Shown one piece after another: positions 1-6,937 of a stretch of DNA of 8,594 bases. Every line of letters starts with the position of its first letter. The first letter of the stretch is position 1. The stretch comes from Planctomycetaceae bacterium UBA6172 (lineage in GTDB: Bacteria; Planctomycetota; Planctomycetia; Pirellulales; Pirellulaceae), in contig DITY01000059.1 in assembly GCA_002422955.1 (NCBI GenBank), forward strand, positions 42,755 to 51,348, read 5' to 3'. Below the pieces are notes generated by a model, which was not told where the DNA came from, did no database searches, and was given only the letters and a program-made list of their open reading frames with translations. The position numbers and the translations under genes were made by a program.

Positions 1-12
1 TCGGGCTCATCG

Positions 13-1356
13 ATGAAGACTCGTCAGCTTTCGCGCCGCGGTTTCCTGCGGACCTCTGCCGCCTTGACGACCGCGCCACTGATCCTCGCCTCAGGCTCCG
101 CCGTAGGACAGACCCCGGCGAACTCGCGGCTCAATCTGGGCTTCATCGGGATGGGGAAAATGAATGCCGGGCACCTCGGCAACTTCCTCGCCCGCGAACA
201 AACGCAGGTGGTCGCCGTTTGCGATGTCGATACCAATCGCCGCGTCCACGCGCAAAACCGCGTCAATGAGCATTACGCCAAGCGGACCGGGACGGATTAC
301 CGGGGCTGTGCCGCCTACAACGACTTCCGCGAATTGCTGGCTCGGCCCGATATCGACGCGGTCGTGATCGCGACCCCCGACCATTGGCACGCGATCAACG
401 CGATCGCCGCCGTCCAGGCCGGCAAGGATGTCTATTGCGAGAAACCACTCACCCACAACATTCGCGAGGCCATCACCCTCACGAAGGCCGTCCGGGAAGC
501 CGACAAGATCTTGCAAACCGGTTCCCAGCAGCGGAGCAGTCGCGAGTTTCGCGTCGCGTGTGAACTGGTCCGCAACGGTGTGATCGGTGATGTCACCGCC
601 GTCACCACGTCGTTCGGCGACCCGGCCCCGATCTACTCCTTGCCCGAGGAGCCGGCGGAACCTGGCCTGGATTGGGATCTGTGGTGCGGCCCAGGCCCCT
701 TGAAGCCGTATAACTCCGAGCTCAGCCCCCGCGGCGTACACAATCATTTTCCCAATTGGCGGATGACCCGTGAGTACGGCGGGGGCATGATCACCGATTG
801 GGGTGCCCATCACATCGACATCGCGCAGTGGGGCCTGGGGGTCGATGAATCCGGTCCGGTCGCGGTGCGTTCGCCTGGCCCCGGGGCCAAACGGGGTGCC
901 CAACTCGTTTATGAAAATGGCGTGGTCCTGACCCATGCCGATGGCAAGGGCGTCTCTTTCTTTGGCTCCGATGGCGAAGTGCATGTCAATCGGGGCAAGT
1001 TCGAACTCAGTCGCGGCGGCCAGATCCTGCATCGGTTCTTTGGCGACCCTGACGACCGTCAACCGTCGCTCGCCGCCGCTTGCGAAGCGGCTGAGAAAGA
1101 GTTCCTCACCAACGCCAAGGTTCGGCTCACGCACAGCACCAACCAGCAAGACGATTGGCTCCAATCGATCGCCTCCCGCAAGCCTCCGATTTGTGACGTC
1201 GCGATCGGCGCTAATTCGGTCATCTCTTGCCACCTGATGAACCTCGCCTACTGGAACGACGCCAGCTTCGGCTGGGATCCCGTCGCCCGCAATTTCACCT
1301 CCGGCGGCGATCCGGCTTGGCTAACTCGTGAGTACCGCGGGGAATGGAAAGTCTGA
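13..1356 (+). CDS. Tat-exported Gfo/Idh/MocA family NAD(P)-dependent oxidoreductase
   Basis: A 447-residue dinucleotide-dependent oxidoreductase of the Gfo/Idh/MocA family, whose members oxidise or reduce hydroxyl groups on sugars, inositols and related compounds. The N-terminus carries a twin-arginine leader (SRRGFLR at residues 7-13, then a hydrophobic stretch to about 32), so the folded, cofactor-loaded enzyme is probably exported. The Rossmann fold begins with GFIGMGKM at 43-50. The family EKP motif lies at 143-145, with Lys144 the expected catalytic lysine. GGGMITDWGAHHIDIAQW at about 257-274 is characteristic of the planctomycete secreted subgroup and supplies the likely active-site histidines. 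The C-terminus ends with a Trp/Arg-rich tail (WDPVARNF and EYRGEW) usual for that subgroup. Only 12 bases lie upstream, so the promoter and ribosome site cannot be judged; the start is supported by the Tat leader. The stop codon overlaps the start of the metallophosphoesterase. The substrate cannot be inferred. Confidence 0.93.
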   Translation: MKTRQLSRRGFLRTSAALTTAPLILASGSAVGQTPANSRLNLGFIGMGKMNAGHLGNFLAREQTQVVAVCDVDTNRRVHAQNRVNEHYAKRTGTDYRGCAAYNDFRELLARPDIDAVVIATPDHWHAINAIAAVQAGKDVYCEKPLTHNIREAITLTKAVREADKILQTGSQQRSSREFRVACELVRNGVIGDVTAVTTSFGDPAPIYSLPEEPAEPGLDWDLWCGPGPLKPYNSELSPRGVHNHFPNWRMTREYGGGMITDWGAHHIDIAQWGLGVDESGPVAVRSPGPGAKRGAQLVYENGVVLTHADGKGVSFFGSDGEVHVNRGKFELSRGGQILHRFFGDPDDRQPSLAAACEAAEKEFLTNAKVRLTHSTNQQDDWLQSIASRKPPICDVAIGANSVISCHLMNLAYWNDASFGWDPVARNFTSGGDPAWLTREYRGEWKV

Positions 1357-1358
1357 TG
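1344..1358 (+). promoter_or_regulatory. Translational coupling junction (TGATG) with GGAAAG ribosome site
   Basis: The oxidoreductase stop TGA (1354-1356) shares its last base with the ATG of the metallophosphoesterase (1356-1358). GGAAAG at 1346-1351 sits four bases before that ATG and could act as a Shine-Dalgarno site. The competing ATG at 1344 is preceded by a GC-rich GCGGGGA, which is less well spaced. The arrangement implies one transcript and terminating-ribosome re-initiation. Confidence 0.55.
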
Positions 1359-2267
1359 CGAAACGATCCCAGCGCTCGCGAACCGATCGTCCTCCTCCCC
1401 CACAATCGTCGCGGCTTCTTCCGCGACTGCACCCTGATCCTGACCGCCGCAACCGTCAGCGATCTAGCGATCGGTGCCGACGAAACGGAGCCGGCGCTGC
1501 GAATCGGCCTGATGACCGACCTGCATCACGCCGATAAGGCACCGGTCGGCACTCGCCATTATCGCGAGACCCTCGACAAGCTCGCCGAGGCAGGACGCGA
1601 GTTGCAATCGCAACGCCCCGACTTCATCGTCGAACTGGGGGACATCATCGACGCCGCCGATTCGGTCGACGTCGAACGGCGATACCTGGCGACTATCAAC
1701 CGTCCGTTCTCGCAGATCTGTCCGGATCGCCATTACGTGCTCGGCAATCACTGCGTCGATACGCTGACCAAGGCGGAGTTCCTCGGCGGCATCGAACGCG
1801 AGAACTCGTTTTACTCCTTTGACCGGGGCGAGTTTCATTTCATCGTGCTCGACGCCTGTTTCCGCGGCGATGGTGAACCCTACGGTCGCAGGAATTTCGT
1901 CTGGACCGACCCCAACATCCCGCCCCAGGAGTTGGAATGGCTACGCGGCGACCTCGAGCAGACGGCGAAGAAAACCGTCGTCTTCGCCCATCAGCGGCTC
2001 GATGTCAGCGATAGCCATGGCGTCAAAAACGCCCCCGCGGTACGGCAGTTGCTGGAATCATCGGGCAAGGTACTCGCGGTCCTTCAAGGCCACAGCCACA
2101 AGAACGACGTCAAACACATCGGCGGTATCTTTTATTGCACCCTAGCCGCGATGATCGAAGGCTCGGGAGCGGAAAACAACAGCTATTCGCTGATGCGAAT
2201 CTTCCCCAGCGGCGAAATCCGCCTCGACGGTTTTCGGAAGCAAGCCGATTATCACTGGCACGGTTAA
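1356..2267 (+). CDS. Calcineurin-like metallophosphoesterase with Tat-like leader
   Basis: A 303-residue binuclear-metal phosphoesterase. All motifs of the calcineurin-like fold are present in order: DLH (Asp55, His57), GD (95-96), GNH (130-132), the single histidine in FAHQ (His212) and GHSH (245-248). It should hydrolyse a phosphomonoester or phosphodiester, and it resembles the CpdA-like cyclic-nucleotide phosphodiesterase group; the substrate is unknown. The N-terminus has NRRGFF at 17-22 followed by a modest hydrophobic stretch and a possible cleavage region near IGADE (about 39-43), which suggests Tat export, but the hydrophobic core is weak. The start at 1356 is chosen because it overlaps the preceding TGA as TGATG and has GGAAAG a few bases upstream. 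An in-frame ATG at 1344 would add only four residues. The gene is probably translationally coupled to the oxidoreductase upstream. The family is certain; the role is not. Confidence 0.9.
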   Translation: MRNDPSAREPIVLLPHNRRGFFRDCTLILTAATVSDLAIGADETEPALRIGLMTDLHHADKAPVGTRHYRETLDKLAEAGRELQSQRPDFIVELGDIIDAADSVDVERRYLATINRPFSQICPDRHYVLGNHCVDTLTKAEFLGGIERENSFYSFDRGEFHFIVLDACFRGDGEPYGRRNFVWTDPNIPPQELEWLRGDLEQTAKKTVVFAHQRLDVSDSHGVKNAPAVRQLLESSGKVLAVLQGHSHKNDVKHIGGIFYCTLAAMIEGSGAENNSYSLMRIFPSGEIRLDGFRKQADYHWHG

Positions 2268-2359
2268 CGCCCCGACGCAGACACCCGCGCTGGACCAATG
2301 ACCTGCCGCCCCTGGACCTTAGCCGACGACCTGGACCAATATCCCGAACGCGGGCCGGT
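2268..2359. other. Convergent intergenic gap with no visible terminator
   Basis: These 92 bases separate the stop codons of two convergent genes, the metallophosphoesterase on plus and the di-heme protein on minus. I looked for a GC-rich stem followed by a T-run on either strand and found none. The only internal structure is the triplicated CTGGACC motif. Termination here is either Rho-dependent or uses structure I could not recognise by eye. Confidence 0.5.
2290..2340. repeat. Three direct copies of CTGGACC, two extended to CTGGACCAAT
   Basis: CTGGACC occurs at 2290-2296, 2312-2318 and 2331-2337. The first and third copies continue identically as CTGGACCAAT, while the second continues with TT. 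Copy starts are 22 and 19 bases apart, about two helical turns. The copies fill most of the convergent gap. The motif is not palindromic, and no matching inverted copy was found nearby. The function is unknown; chance is possible for so short a unit. Confidence 0.5.
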
Positions 2360-5300
2360 TCACTCCTGAGGCACCCGATGGATCGTCCAGTAGATCTCTT
2401 CGGTGAACGCTTGACCGGTTTGATCAGCGACATCGAGGATCAGATGCAATTGATCAACGGGGCGCAGGCCGGGAATTTTCAGCAACACGCTTTTTCCATC
2501 CTCGGCGATTTCCACCCCGGCCACCTCCAACGAGTCGATCCCGACCTTGCCGGTGGCAGGTGAATACATCTCCGAGCCATACGACGCCTGCCAGAGGTAA
2601 TTCCAATGGCGGACGCGATACGATTTCGGATCCGCTGCCCGGTCGCGATCCAGTGCGAAATTGAAGCCCAATCGCAAGCCATCCCGCTCCACCCGGCATT
2701 CGTCAACCAGCGGATACGGCTTTCCAGTAAACCGTAGTCGCTGAATGCCGTGATCCGCTAGACCGGCCCGACCGCCACCGTTCCAACCGTCGAGTCCCAC
2801 CGCGTAAACTTGCCCATCCGCGGGATTGACCGCGGCCCGCATGATGCCCGTGCTAAAGTCGAACGGCAACTTGATGATCGCCGCTTGCGTGACCTCGTCG
2901 ACCTCCTGGGTCAGCAGATAGAACATCCACCCCCGACCGAAACTGGTATGCAGCAATCGCCCTGACAGCGGCCCCCAGCGCGGATCATCGACCCACAATT
3001 GACCACCCGAGGAGTTGTCGAGCACTTGCGGCATCCAAATCAACGGGCGGTCAAACGATTTTGGCGGCACGACCTTTCGCGGGTCGATCTTCCCACCGTC
3101 CGGCGACCACTTGCCAGGAATCTCATAAGTTTGCACCCAACCATAAAAGCCACCCGGTCGCAGCAGATTGATTTTGGAAGCCGGCATCCATTGCCCCTGG
3201 TTATCGCTCGCGGTCATCCGATCACCGGGCATCCAGCCCATCCCATTGGGCGTCCGAAAACCGGTCGAATAGGCTTCTCGATATCGACCATCGGGTGAAA
3301 TCTTATAGACCACGCCCGGCAAGGCGGAATCCGCGCCGTGCCCGCTTTTGGCGTAGTACAAAAATCCTTGAGCATCGACTTGCAGATCGAAATTGAACGC
3401 GTGGAAGTTGAAGGACACGTCGGGATCCGCGGACAGACTCTCATAAAAGTCTGCCTCACCATCGGCGTTCAAATCATGCAAGCGAGTCAGCCGATCTTTG
3501 CCGGTCACATAAACCTGGCCAGCGATCACTTTGACGCCCATCGGCTCATATAACCCGCTAGCAAATCGCTTCCACCGGAGTTCCGACAAATCTTCGTTCA
3601 CCCCCGAAACGATCCACACGTCACCGCCATAGGTGGTCAGCACCATCCGTCCGTCAGGGAAAAAATCGATCGCCGATGTCCTAAACCAAGTCTTCCACGG
3701 GGTCGCTGCCGGTACGGGCAGGGTGTCCAGCGCGTACCCGCCCGCCTCCAGCCCCAAATAGCCCGTCGTCGAGAGCGCCTCCTTCCACCGCGGCGGCCCG
3801 CCAGCAATCAGAGTTCCGGGATCGACGATCGGCGCCTCGGCTTCCGCCACCCACCGCGACCACGCGGCGTTCGCGGCCGGCTCCCATTGCCCCCCGGCCT
3901 GCCGGACGATGCTGATCACCCGCGACCGATCGTCCTCGGGAATTTCCAGTACCAACCGCCGTTGATCATCGAGCTGCCACCGCAATCCCTCGCGGTCCCC
4001 GAGCACGCCCACCGCCAACGAACTCACCTTGCCATCCGCCTCGCGTTCCGCGAGCACCGCCGTGGCGACCGAGCGATCACGCTCCCAGTCGCCAACGACT
4101 TCAAAGCCCTCCAACTGCCCCACCGCTAACAACAGCTTTTCGCCAGGTCCGATCCGCAAGCTCTGAGCCAAGGCGGTTGGCAAACCGGCTCGCGGGGTGA
4201 CCGTTTGCGCGGTCTCCAGAATCTCCCGACGATCGATCGCATACCGCAGCACGACCGCATCGCCGTGCAAAGAGTGGCCGTGATAATCGAGCCAATCCTC
4301 CGGCAGCGGGCCCCGCGGCAAAAGCCCGTCGGTCGGATAATCGAGCGTTTGAGCATGGCCCCAACGCCAATATGAAAGCGGCTCGATCAGCGGCCCCGCC
4401 GGGTTCGCCGTCCCCTCGCCGCGGCTACGAATGTGCTGGGTCTGGTCGAGGTTCAGGAATCCGTCTCGCCAAACCCCGCCCAAATTGAGCGTATGAAGGT
4501 CGTAACTGACGGTGAACTCACCCGCGCGGACGGTCAAGGCGCTGCGGACCCTGCGTTCCAATTGCGAGGCCAGCGCGGGACCGTAGTCGCGCTCGACGCT
4601 GAGGACGCGATCGCCCGAATCGGTGCCCTGGGGCAACTGCGCCAAATAGGCCTGGTCGACCGGTGTCGCATCCAGCTTACCGGGACGGATGAATTGCTCG
4701 CGGATATAGTACGCCACCTGATAACGCTCCTTCGGCGTCAGTTGCGTCATCGGCGCCATCAACCCGTTACCGCGCGACAGGGTCAAGAACATCCGATAGG
4801 GATCTTCCCCATACCTCAGCGGCTGAGTGCCAAAGGCCCGCGCCGTGGCCAGCGACGGCGTGTTGCCATCGAGCCCATGGCAATTGTGGCAATAGCCTTG
4901 ATAGATCGCTTCGCCCGCCGTGAAATCGCGCCGCCCCAACGAGCGGATGATGCCGGCATGGTCGAGATTCTCGGTATCGTTCACGACCGCCAACTCGTCG
5001 GCGGATGGCTTCCATCGCTCCGCCGCTGCCGCCCCGCCTCGCGCCACCGCAATCACGTAGCTGGCCAAGTCGAATAATTGCCGCTGACCACCGATCACGG
5101 GAATCAACCCATCCGGCATCAAGGACGTCGGCAACGGACGAATCGCCTCGATCTCATCCCGCGAAATACGAACCTCTTTCAGCAGGTCGGTCGCGGCACG
5201 CAAGACCACCGCCTCGTCATCCTGCCGCGCGATCAAGCCGCTGACGACCTGACCGCCGGTGGTGAGCACCGAGACCGTTTCATATCCTTTGCGGATGCTG

Positions 5301-5713
5301 CGCGAGGGAAACAGGATCGATTCGATCAGGTATTCCGGCGTCAGCCCCGCTTCCAACTTCGTGAGATCGGGCCCCAGCGGGGTTGCGTCGCTGCCAGCAC
5401 CGTGACACTGCTGACAAGCGGCGGCCGAGCGATGAAACAGCAGCGCACCCCGCTTCGGATCCCCACGCCGTTCGACCTCCCGAGCCAATTCCGCCAAGTC
5501 GGTCGACCGGAGCAGCGTTTCCAAACTCGCCGGATGCCGGAGCGTGCTCGTCGGCGGTTGCGACCAGGAGGCATCGTCCTGTTGCGCGGCCGCGAACCGG
5601 AGCGAACTCAGCGCGGTGACCGCGATCAGACTTCCTACCGCGAAGACTCGCGATCCGGCACGCCAACCCGGGACGAACGCGAGAGCGAAAACGGCAAAGC
5701 GATGCTGTGACAT
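2360..5713 (-). CDS. Large secreted di-heme c-type cytochrome / beta-propeller dehydrogenase-like protein (DUF6797-like)
   Basis: A 1117-residue exported protein. Residues 1-43 form a signal peptide (hydrophobic stretch about 24-43, likely cleavage at AAA-QQDD). Residues about 86-195 match the Planctomycetes/Verrucomicrobia-type heme-binding domain: CQQCH at 100-104, GPDLTKL at 114-120, PSRSIRKGYETV at 136-147 and a DGLI segment at 201-204. A second cytochrome c motif, CHNCH, is at 275-279, with GLMAPMTQLT (318-327) offering methionines as sixth heme ligand. Residues about 380-640 resemble the DUF6797 region. Residues about 660-1000 look like a six-bladed-propeller, membrane-bound-dehydrogenase-type domain, with a DxNxDGxxD calcium-loop-like motif at 747-755 and GFRTPNGMGWMPGD at 818-831. 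A beta-rich tail follows to 1117. The protein probably oxidises a substrate in the periplasm and passes electrons to its hemes. The frame stays open to a TTG at 5854, but those 47 extra residues are Arg/Pro-rich and precede the signal peptide, so ATG at 5713 is preferred although no clear ribosome site precedes it. The substrate is unknown, and the domain limits beyond the heme motifs are judged by eye. Confidence 0.87.
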   Translation of the reverse strand: MSQHRFAVFALAFVPGWRAGSRVFAVGSLIAVTALSSLRFAAAQQDDASWSQPPTSTLRHPASLETLLRSTDLAELAREVERRGDPKRGALLFHRSAAACQQCHGAGSDATPLGPDLTKLEAGLTPEYLIESILFPSRSIRKGYETVSVLTTGGQVVSGLIARQDDEAVVLRAATDLLKEVRISRDEIEAIRPLPTSLMPDGLIPVIGGQRQLFDLASYVIAVARGGAAAAERWKPSADELAVVNDTENLDHAGIIRSLGRRDFTAGEAIYQGYCHNCHGLDGNTPSLATARAFGTQPLRYGEDPYRMFLTLSRGNGLMAPMTQLTPKERYQVAYYIREQFIRPGKLDATPVDQAYLAQLPQGTDSGDRVLSVERDYGPALASQLERRVRSALTVRAGEFTVSYDLHTLNLGGVWRDGFLNLDQTQHIRSRGEGTANPAGPLIEPLSYWRWGHAQTLDYPTDGLLPRGPLPEDWLDYHGHSLHGDAVVLRYAIDRREILETAQTVTPRAGLPTALAQSLRIGPGEKLLLAVGQLEGFEVVGDWERDRSVATAVLAEREADGKVSSLAVGVLGDREGLRWQLDDQRRLVLEIPEDDRSRVISIVRQAGGQWEPAANAAWSRWVAEAEAPIVDPGTLIAGGPPRWKEALSTTGYLGLEAGGYALDTLPVPAATPWKTWFRTSAIDFFPDGRMVLTTYGGDVWIVSGVNEDLSELRWKRFASGLYEPMGVKVIAGQVYVTGKDRLTRLHDLNADGEADFYESLSADPDVSFNFHAFNFDLQVDAQGFLYYAKSGHGADSALPGVVYKISPDGRYREAYSTGFRTPNGMGWMPGDRMTASDNQGQWMPASKINLLRPGGFYGWVQTYEIPGKWSPDGGKIDPRKVVPPKSFDRPLIWMPQVLDNSSGGQLWVDDPRWGPLSGRLLHTSFGRGWMFYLLTQEVDEVTQAAIIKLPFDFSTGIMRAAVNPADGQVYAVGLDGWNGGGRAGLADHGIQRLRFTGKPYPLVDECRVERDGLRLGFNFALDRDRAADPKSYRVRHWNYLWQASYGSEMYSPATGKVGIDSLEVAGVEIAEDGKSVLLKIPGLRPVDQLHLILDVADQTGQAFTEEIYWTIHRVPQE

Positions 5714-5863
5714 TGGGAAACGCTGCGGGCAAGGAGGGCGGCGGGATCGGCAGGGGTGGGGATTCGACCGCGGAAGACGTTGGCAAAGTCGCCCGAAGTG
5801 ACCCTCCCATCCTAACCGACGGGAGCGTCTTGTTCTCGCCGCGATACGGATCAACCGCGCGAA
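5714..5863 (-). promoter_or_regulatory. Spacer upstream of the di-heme protein; probable site of its promoter
   Basis: This 150-base spacer lies between the radical SAM stop codon and the di-heme protein start on the same strand. It is long relative to the zero-spaced junctions in the upstream operon, so a separate promoter is likely. Candidate elements read on the minus strand are weak: a TAGGAT box close to the hairpin and TTGATC at 5849-5854, not at canonical spacing from each other. No clear Shine-Dalgarno sequence precedes the ATG at 5713. No small coding frame with convincing composition was seen. Confidence 0.35.
5804..5825 (-). other. Small hairpin in the radical SAM / di-heme spacer
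   Basis: Bases 5804-5811 and 5818-5825 form an eight-pair stem with a six-base loop when read as minus-strand RNA (CTCCCGTC / GATGGGAG). One pair is G-U in minus-strand RNA but A-C on the plus strand, so the stem is only complete in transcripts of this operon's strand. It begins about 38 bases past the radical SAM stop. No U-tract follows it, so it is not a classical intrinsic terminator; it could stabilise the 3' end or be chance. Confidence 0.3.
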
Positions 5864-5872
5864 TCAACCGCG
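5850..5872. repeat. Direct repeat of ATCAACCGCG spanning the radical SAM stop codon
   Basis: ATCAACCGCG occurs at 5850-5859 and again at 5863-5872, a 13-base period. The second copy contains the radical SAM stop codon (TCA at 5864-5866 on plus). It is probably a small local duplication at the gene end. Confidence 0.45.
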
Positions 5873-6934
5873 TGGGCAGGAGCAAACGGCGGGTTCGCTC
5901 GGCAGCCACCGCTGGGTCCGATTCATCCGTTCCATCCGCTCCCGCCTCGGCCCCCGGCAGAGATCGCAGTGGCCGCGCAACCGCTCCCAATCCCACAGAT
6001 CGGCGGTGACCACCATTGCCGATTCGAGTCGCAGCGATTCGACGAGTGTCGCTTCCAATGCGGTCGCGGTCGGAGGGAAAAAAAGACCCTCCGCCGCCAA
6101 CTGCTCCATCATCCCGTTGCCGCCCCGAGTCGGAATCACACTGGCATGGCGTGCCCCGACCCGATGTGCCCATCGCAACGTGTCCAACACCAGTTGCGTC
6201 GCCCGTTCGGCCGGACAACCCGGAGGCTGCAACAGGACGAACACCCGCAGGTCGATCCCTTCTGCCTGCAATTGCCCGGCCGCCGCCTCGAAATCGGAGA
6301 GCGTCATCCGTTTGTTGAGCAGCCTTAACGTGGCGTCATCGGCGGCCTCCAGCCCCATGGCAACTTCCAGACGACCGCCGAGCAAACTGGCGAACCGAGC
6401 GACCTGATGATCGACCCAGCGCGGATGATTTTCGACGATCACGCGGTCATACCCGCTCACGGCCGCGGCGATCGCCTGCCAGTCTTCACGGGGCACCGAC
6501 CGCGAATCGAAGAAATTGCTGGAGTTGTAGAGTTTGATCCAGCGCTGCCGTGGGACTGGAGGCATGACTTCCGCCACTGCCGCCACCGCTGCTTGACTCC
6601 GGTCGCGGGGGGCCGCGACCTCATCCAGCGCAAGATGCAACTGCCGCGGCAGGGCGCCGATCGGGGTTGGACCGTCGAGGGTATGCCGCCATAAGTCGCA
6701 CATGGTGCACCGCAACGCGCACTCGCCGCCGGTGAGGAAGACGGAAACGACCTCGGCCAATTCCGGCAGCCGCGACAACGCGGACGCGGCACCTGCCGTC
6801 GCTTCCGTTTCCCGCATCACCCCCACCGGTCGGTTCGCATCGACCGCGGCTTTGGTTCCGCGCAACGATTCGATCTCGGAGCGAGAGATGAGACGCAGGC
6901 CACCGCGGTCGCGGACCGGTTCCTCAGCCGACAT
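5864..6934 (-). CDS. Radical SAM enzyme resembling the archaeosine-synthase (RaSEA)/Elp3-like group
   Basis: A 356-residue cytosolic radical SAM protein. The 4Fe-4S cluster motif is Cys72-x3-Cys76-x2-Cys79 in LTGGECALRCTMCDLW, close to the TGGE-type approach of this family. Downstream landmarks are KLYNSSNFFDSRSVP (134-148), VENHPRWV (167-174), GLEAADD (194-200) followed by LLNKRMTLSDF (205-215), and LLQPPG (234-239). In outline these match the TIGR01210/RaSEA-like family, known from archaea for archaeosine formation in tRNA; bacterial members have no settled role that I know of. Cys323 and Cys326 (HCDLC) and Cys351 and Cys353 (CSC) near the C-terminus may bind a second cluster or a metal. 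The cluster motif sits late because an Arg/Glu/Ala-rich leader of about 60 residues precedes it. The start ATG follows the ligase stop with no intervening base (TGAATG), so the two are probably coupled. The radical SAM class is near certain; the subfamily is moderately sure; the substrate is unknown. Confidence 0.88.
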   Translation of the reverse strand: MSAEEPVRDRGGLRLISRSEIESLRGTKAAVDANRPVGVMRETEATAGAASALSRLPELAEVVSVFLTGGECALRCTMCDLWRHTLDGPTPIGALPRQLHLALDEVAAPRDRSQAAVAAVAEVMPPVPRQRWIKLYNSSNFFDSRSVPREDWQAIAAAVSGYDRVIVENHPRWVDHQVARFASLLGGRLEVAMGLEAADDATLRLLNKRMTLSDFEAAAGQLQAEGIDLRVFVLLQPPGCPAERATQLVLDTLRWAHRVGARHASVIPTRGGNGMMEQLAAEGLFFPPTATALEATLVESLRLESAMVVTADLWDWERLRGHCDLCRGPRRERMERMNRTQRWLPSEPAVCSCPRG

Positions 6935-6937
6935 TCA
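6932..6937 (-). promoter_or_regulatory. Zero-spacing stop/start junction TGAATG
   Basis: On the minus strand the ligase stop TGA (6935-6937) is followed immediately by the radical SAM start ATG (6932-6934). The ribosome-site candidate, TGGA inside the last ligase codons, is weak, so translation of the radical SAM gene probably depends on ribosomes finishing the ligase. Confidence 0.55.

Noticed and set aside
91..1233. A 380-codon minus-strand frame opposite the Gfo/Idh/MocA gene
   Set aside because: It mirrors the codons of a well-supported gene and shows no family motif; GC-biased third positions remove stop codons from the reverse frame.
2268..2359. Intrinsic terminator or small RNA in the convergent gap
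   Set aside because: No stem of useful length followed by a T-run was found on either strand; only direct repeats are present.
4433..5710. Two abutting plus-strand frames of about 210 codons each within the di-heme gene
   Set aside because: They lie opposite the CxxCH-containing coding sequence and have Arg/Gln-rich composition without domains.
5707..6009. Possible plus-strand small gene across the spacer before the di-heme protein
   Set aside because: It overlaps the end of the radical SAM gene in antisense and its translation is low-complexity Arg/Ser/Gly, with no convincing ribosome site.
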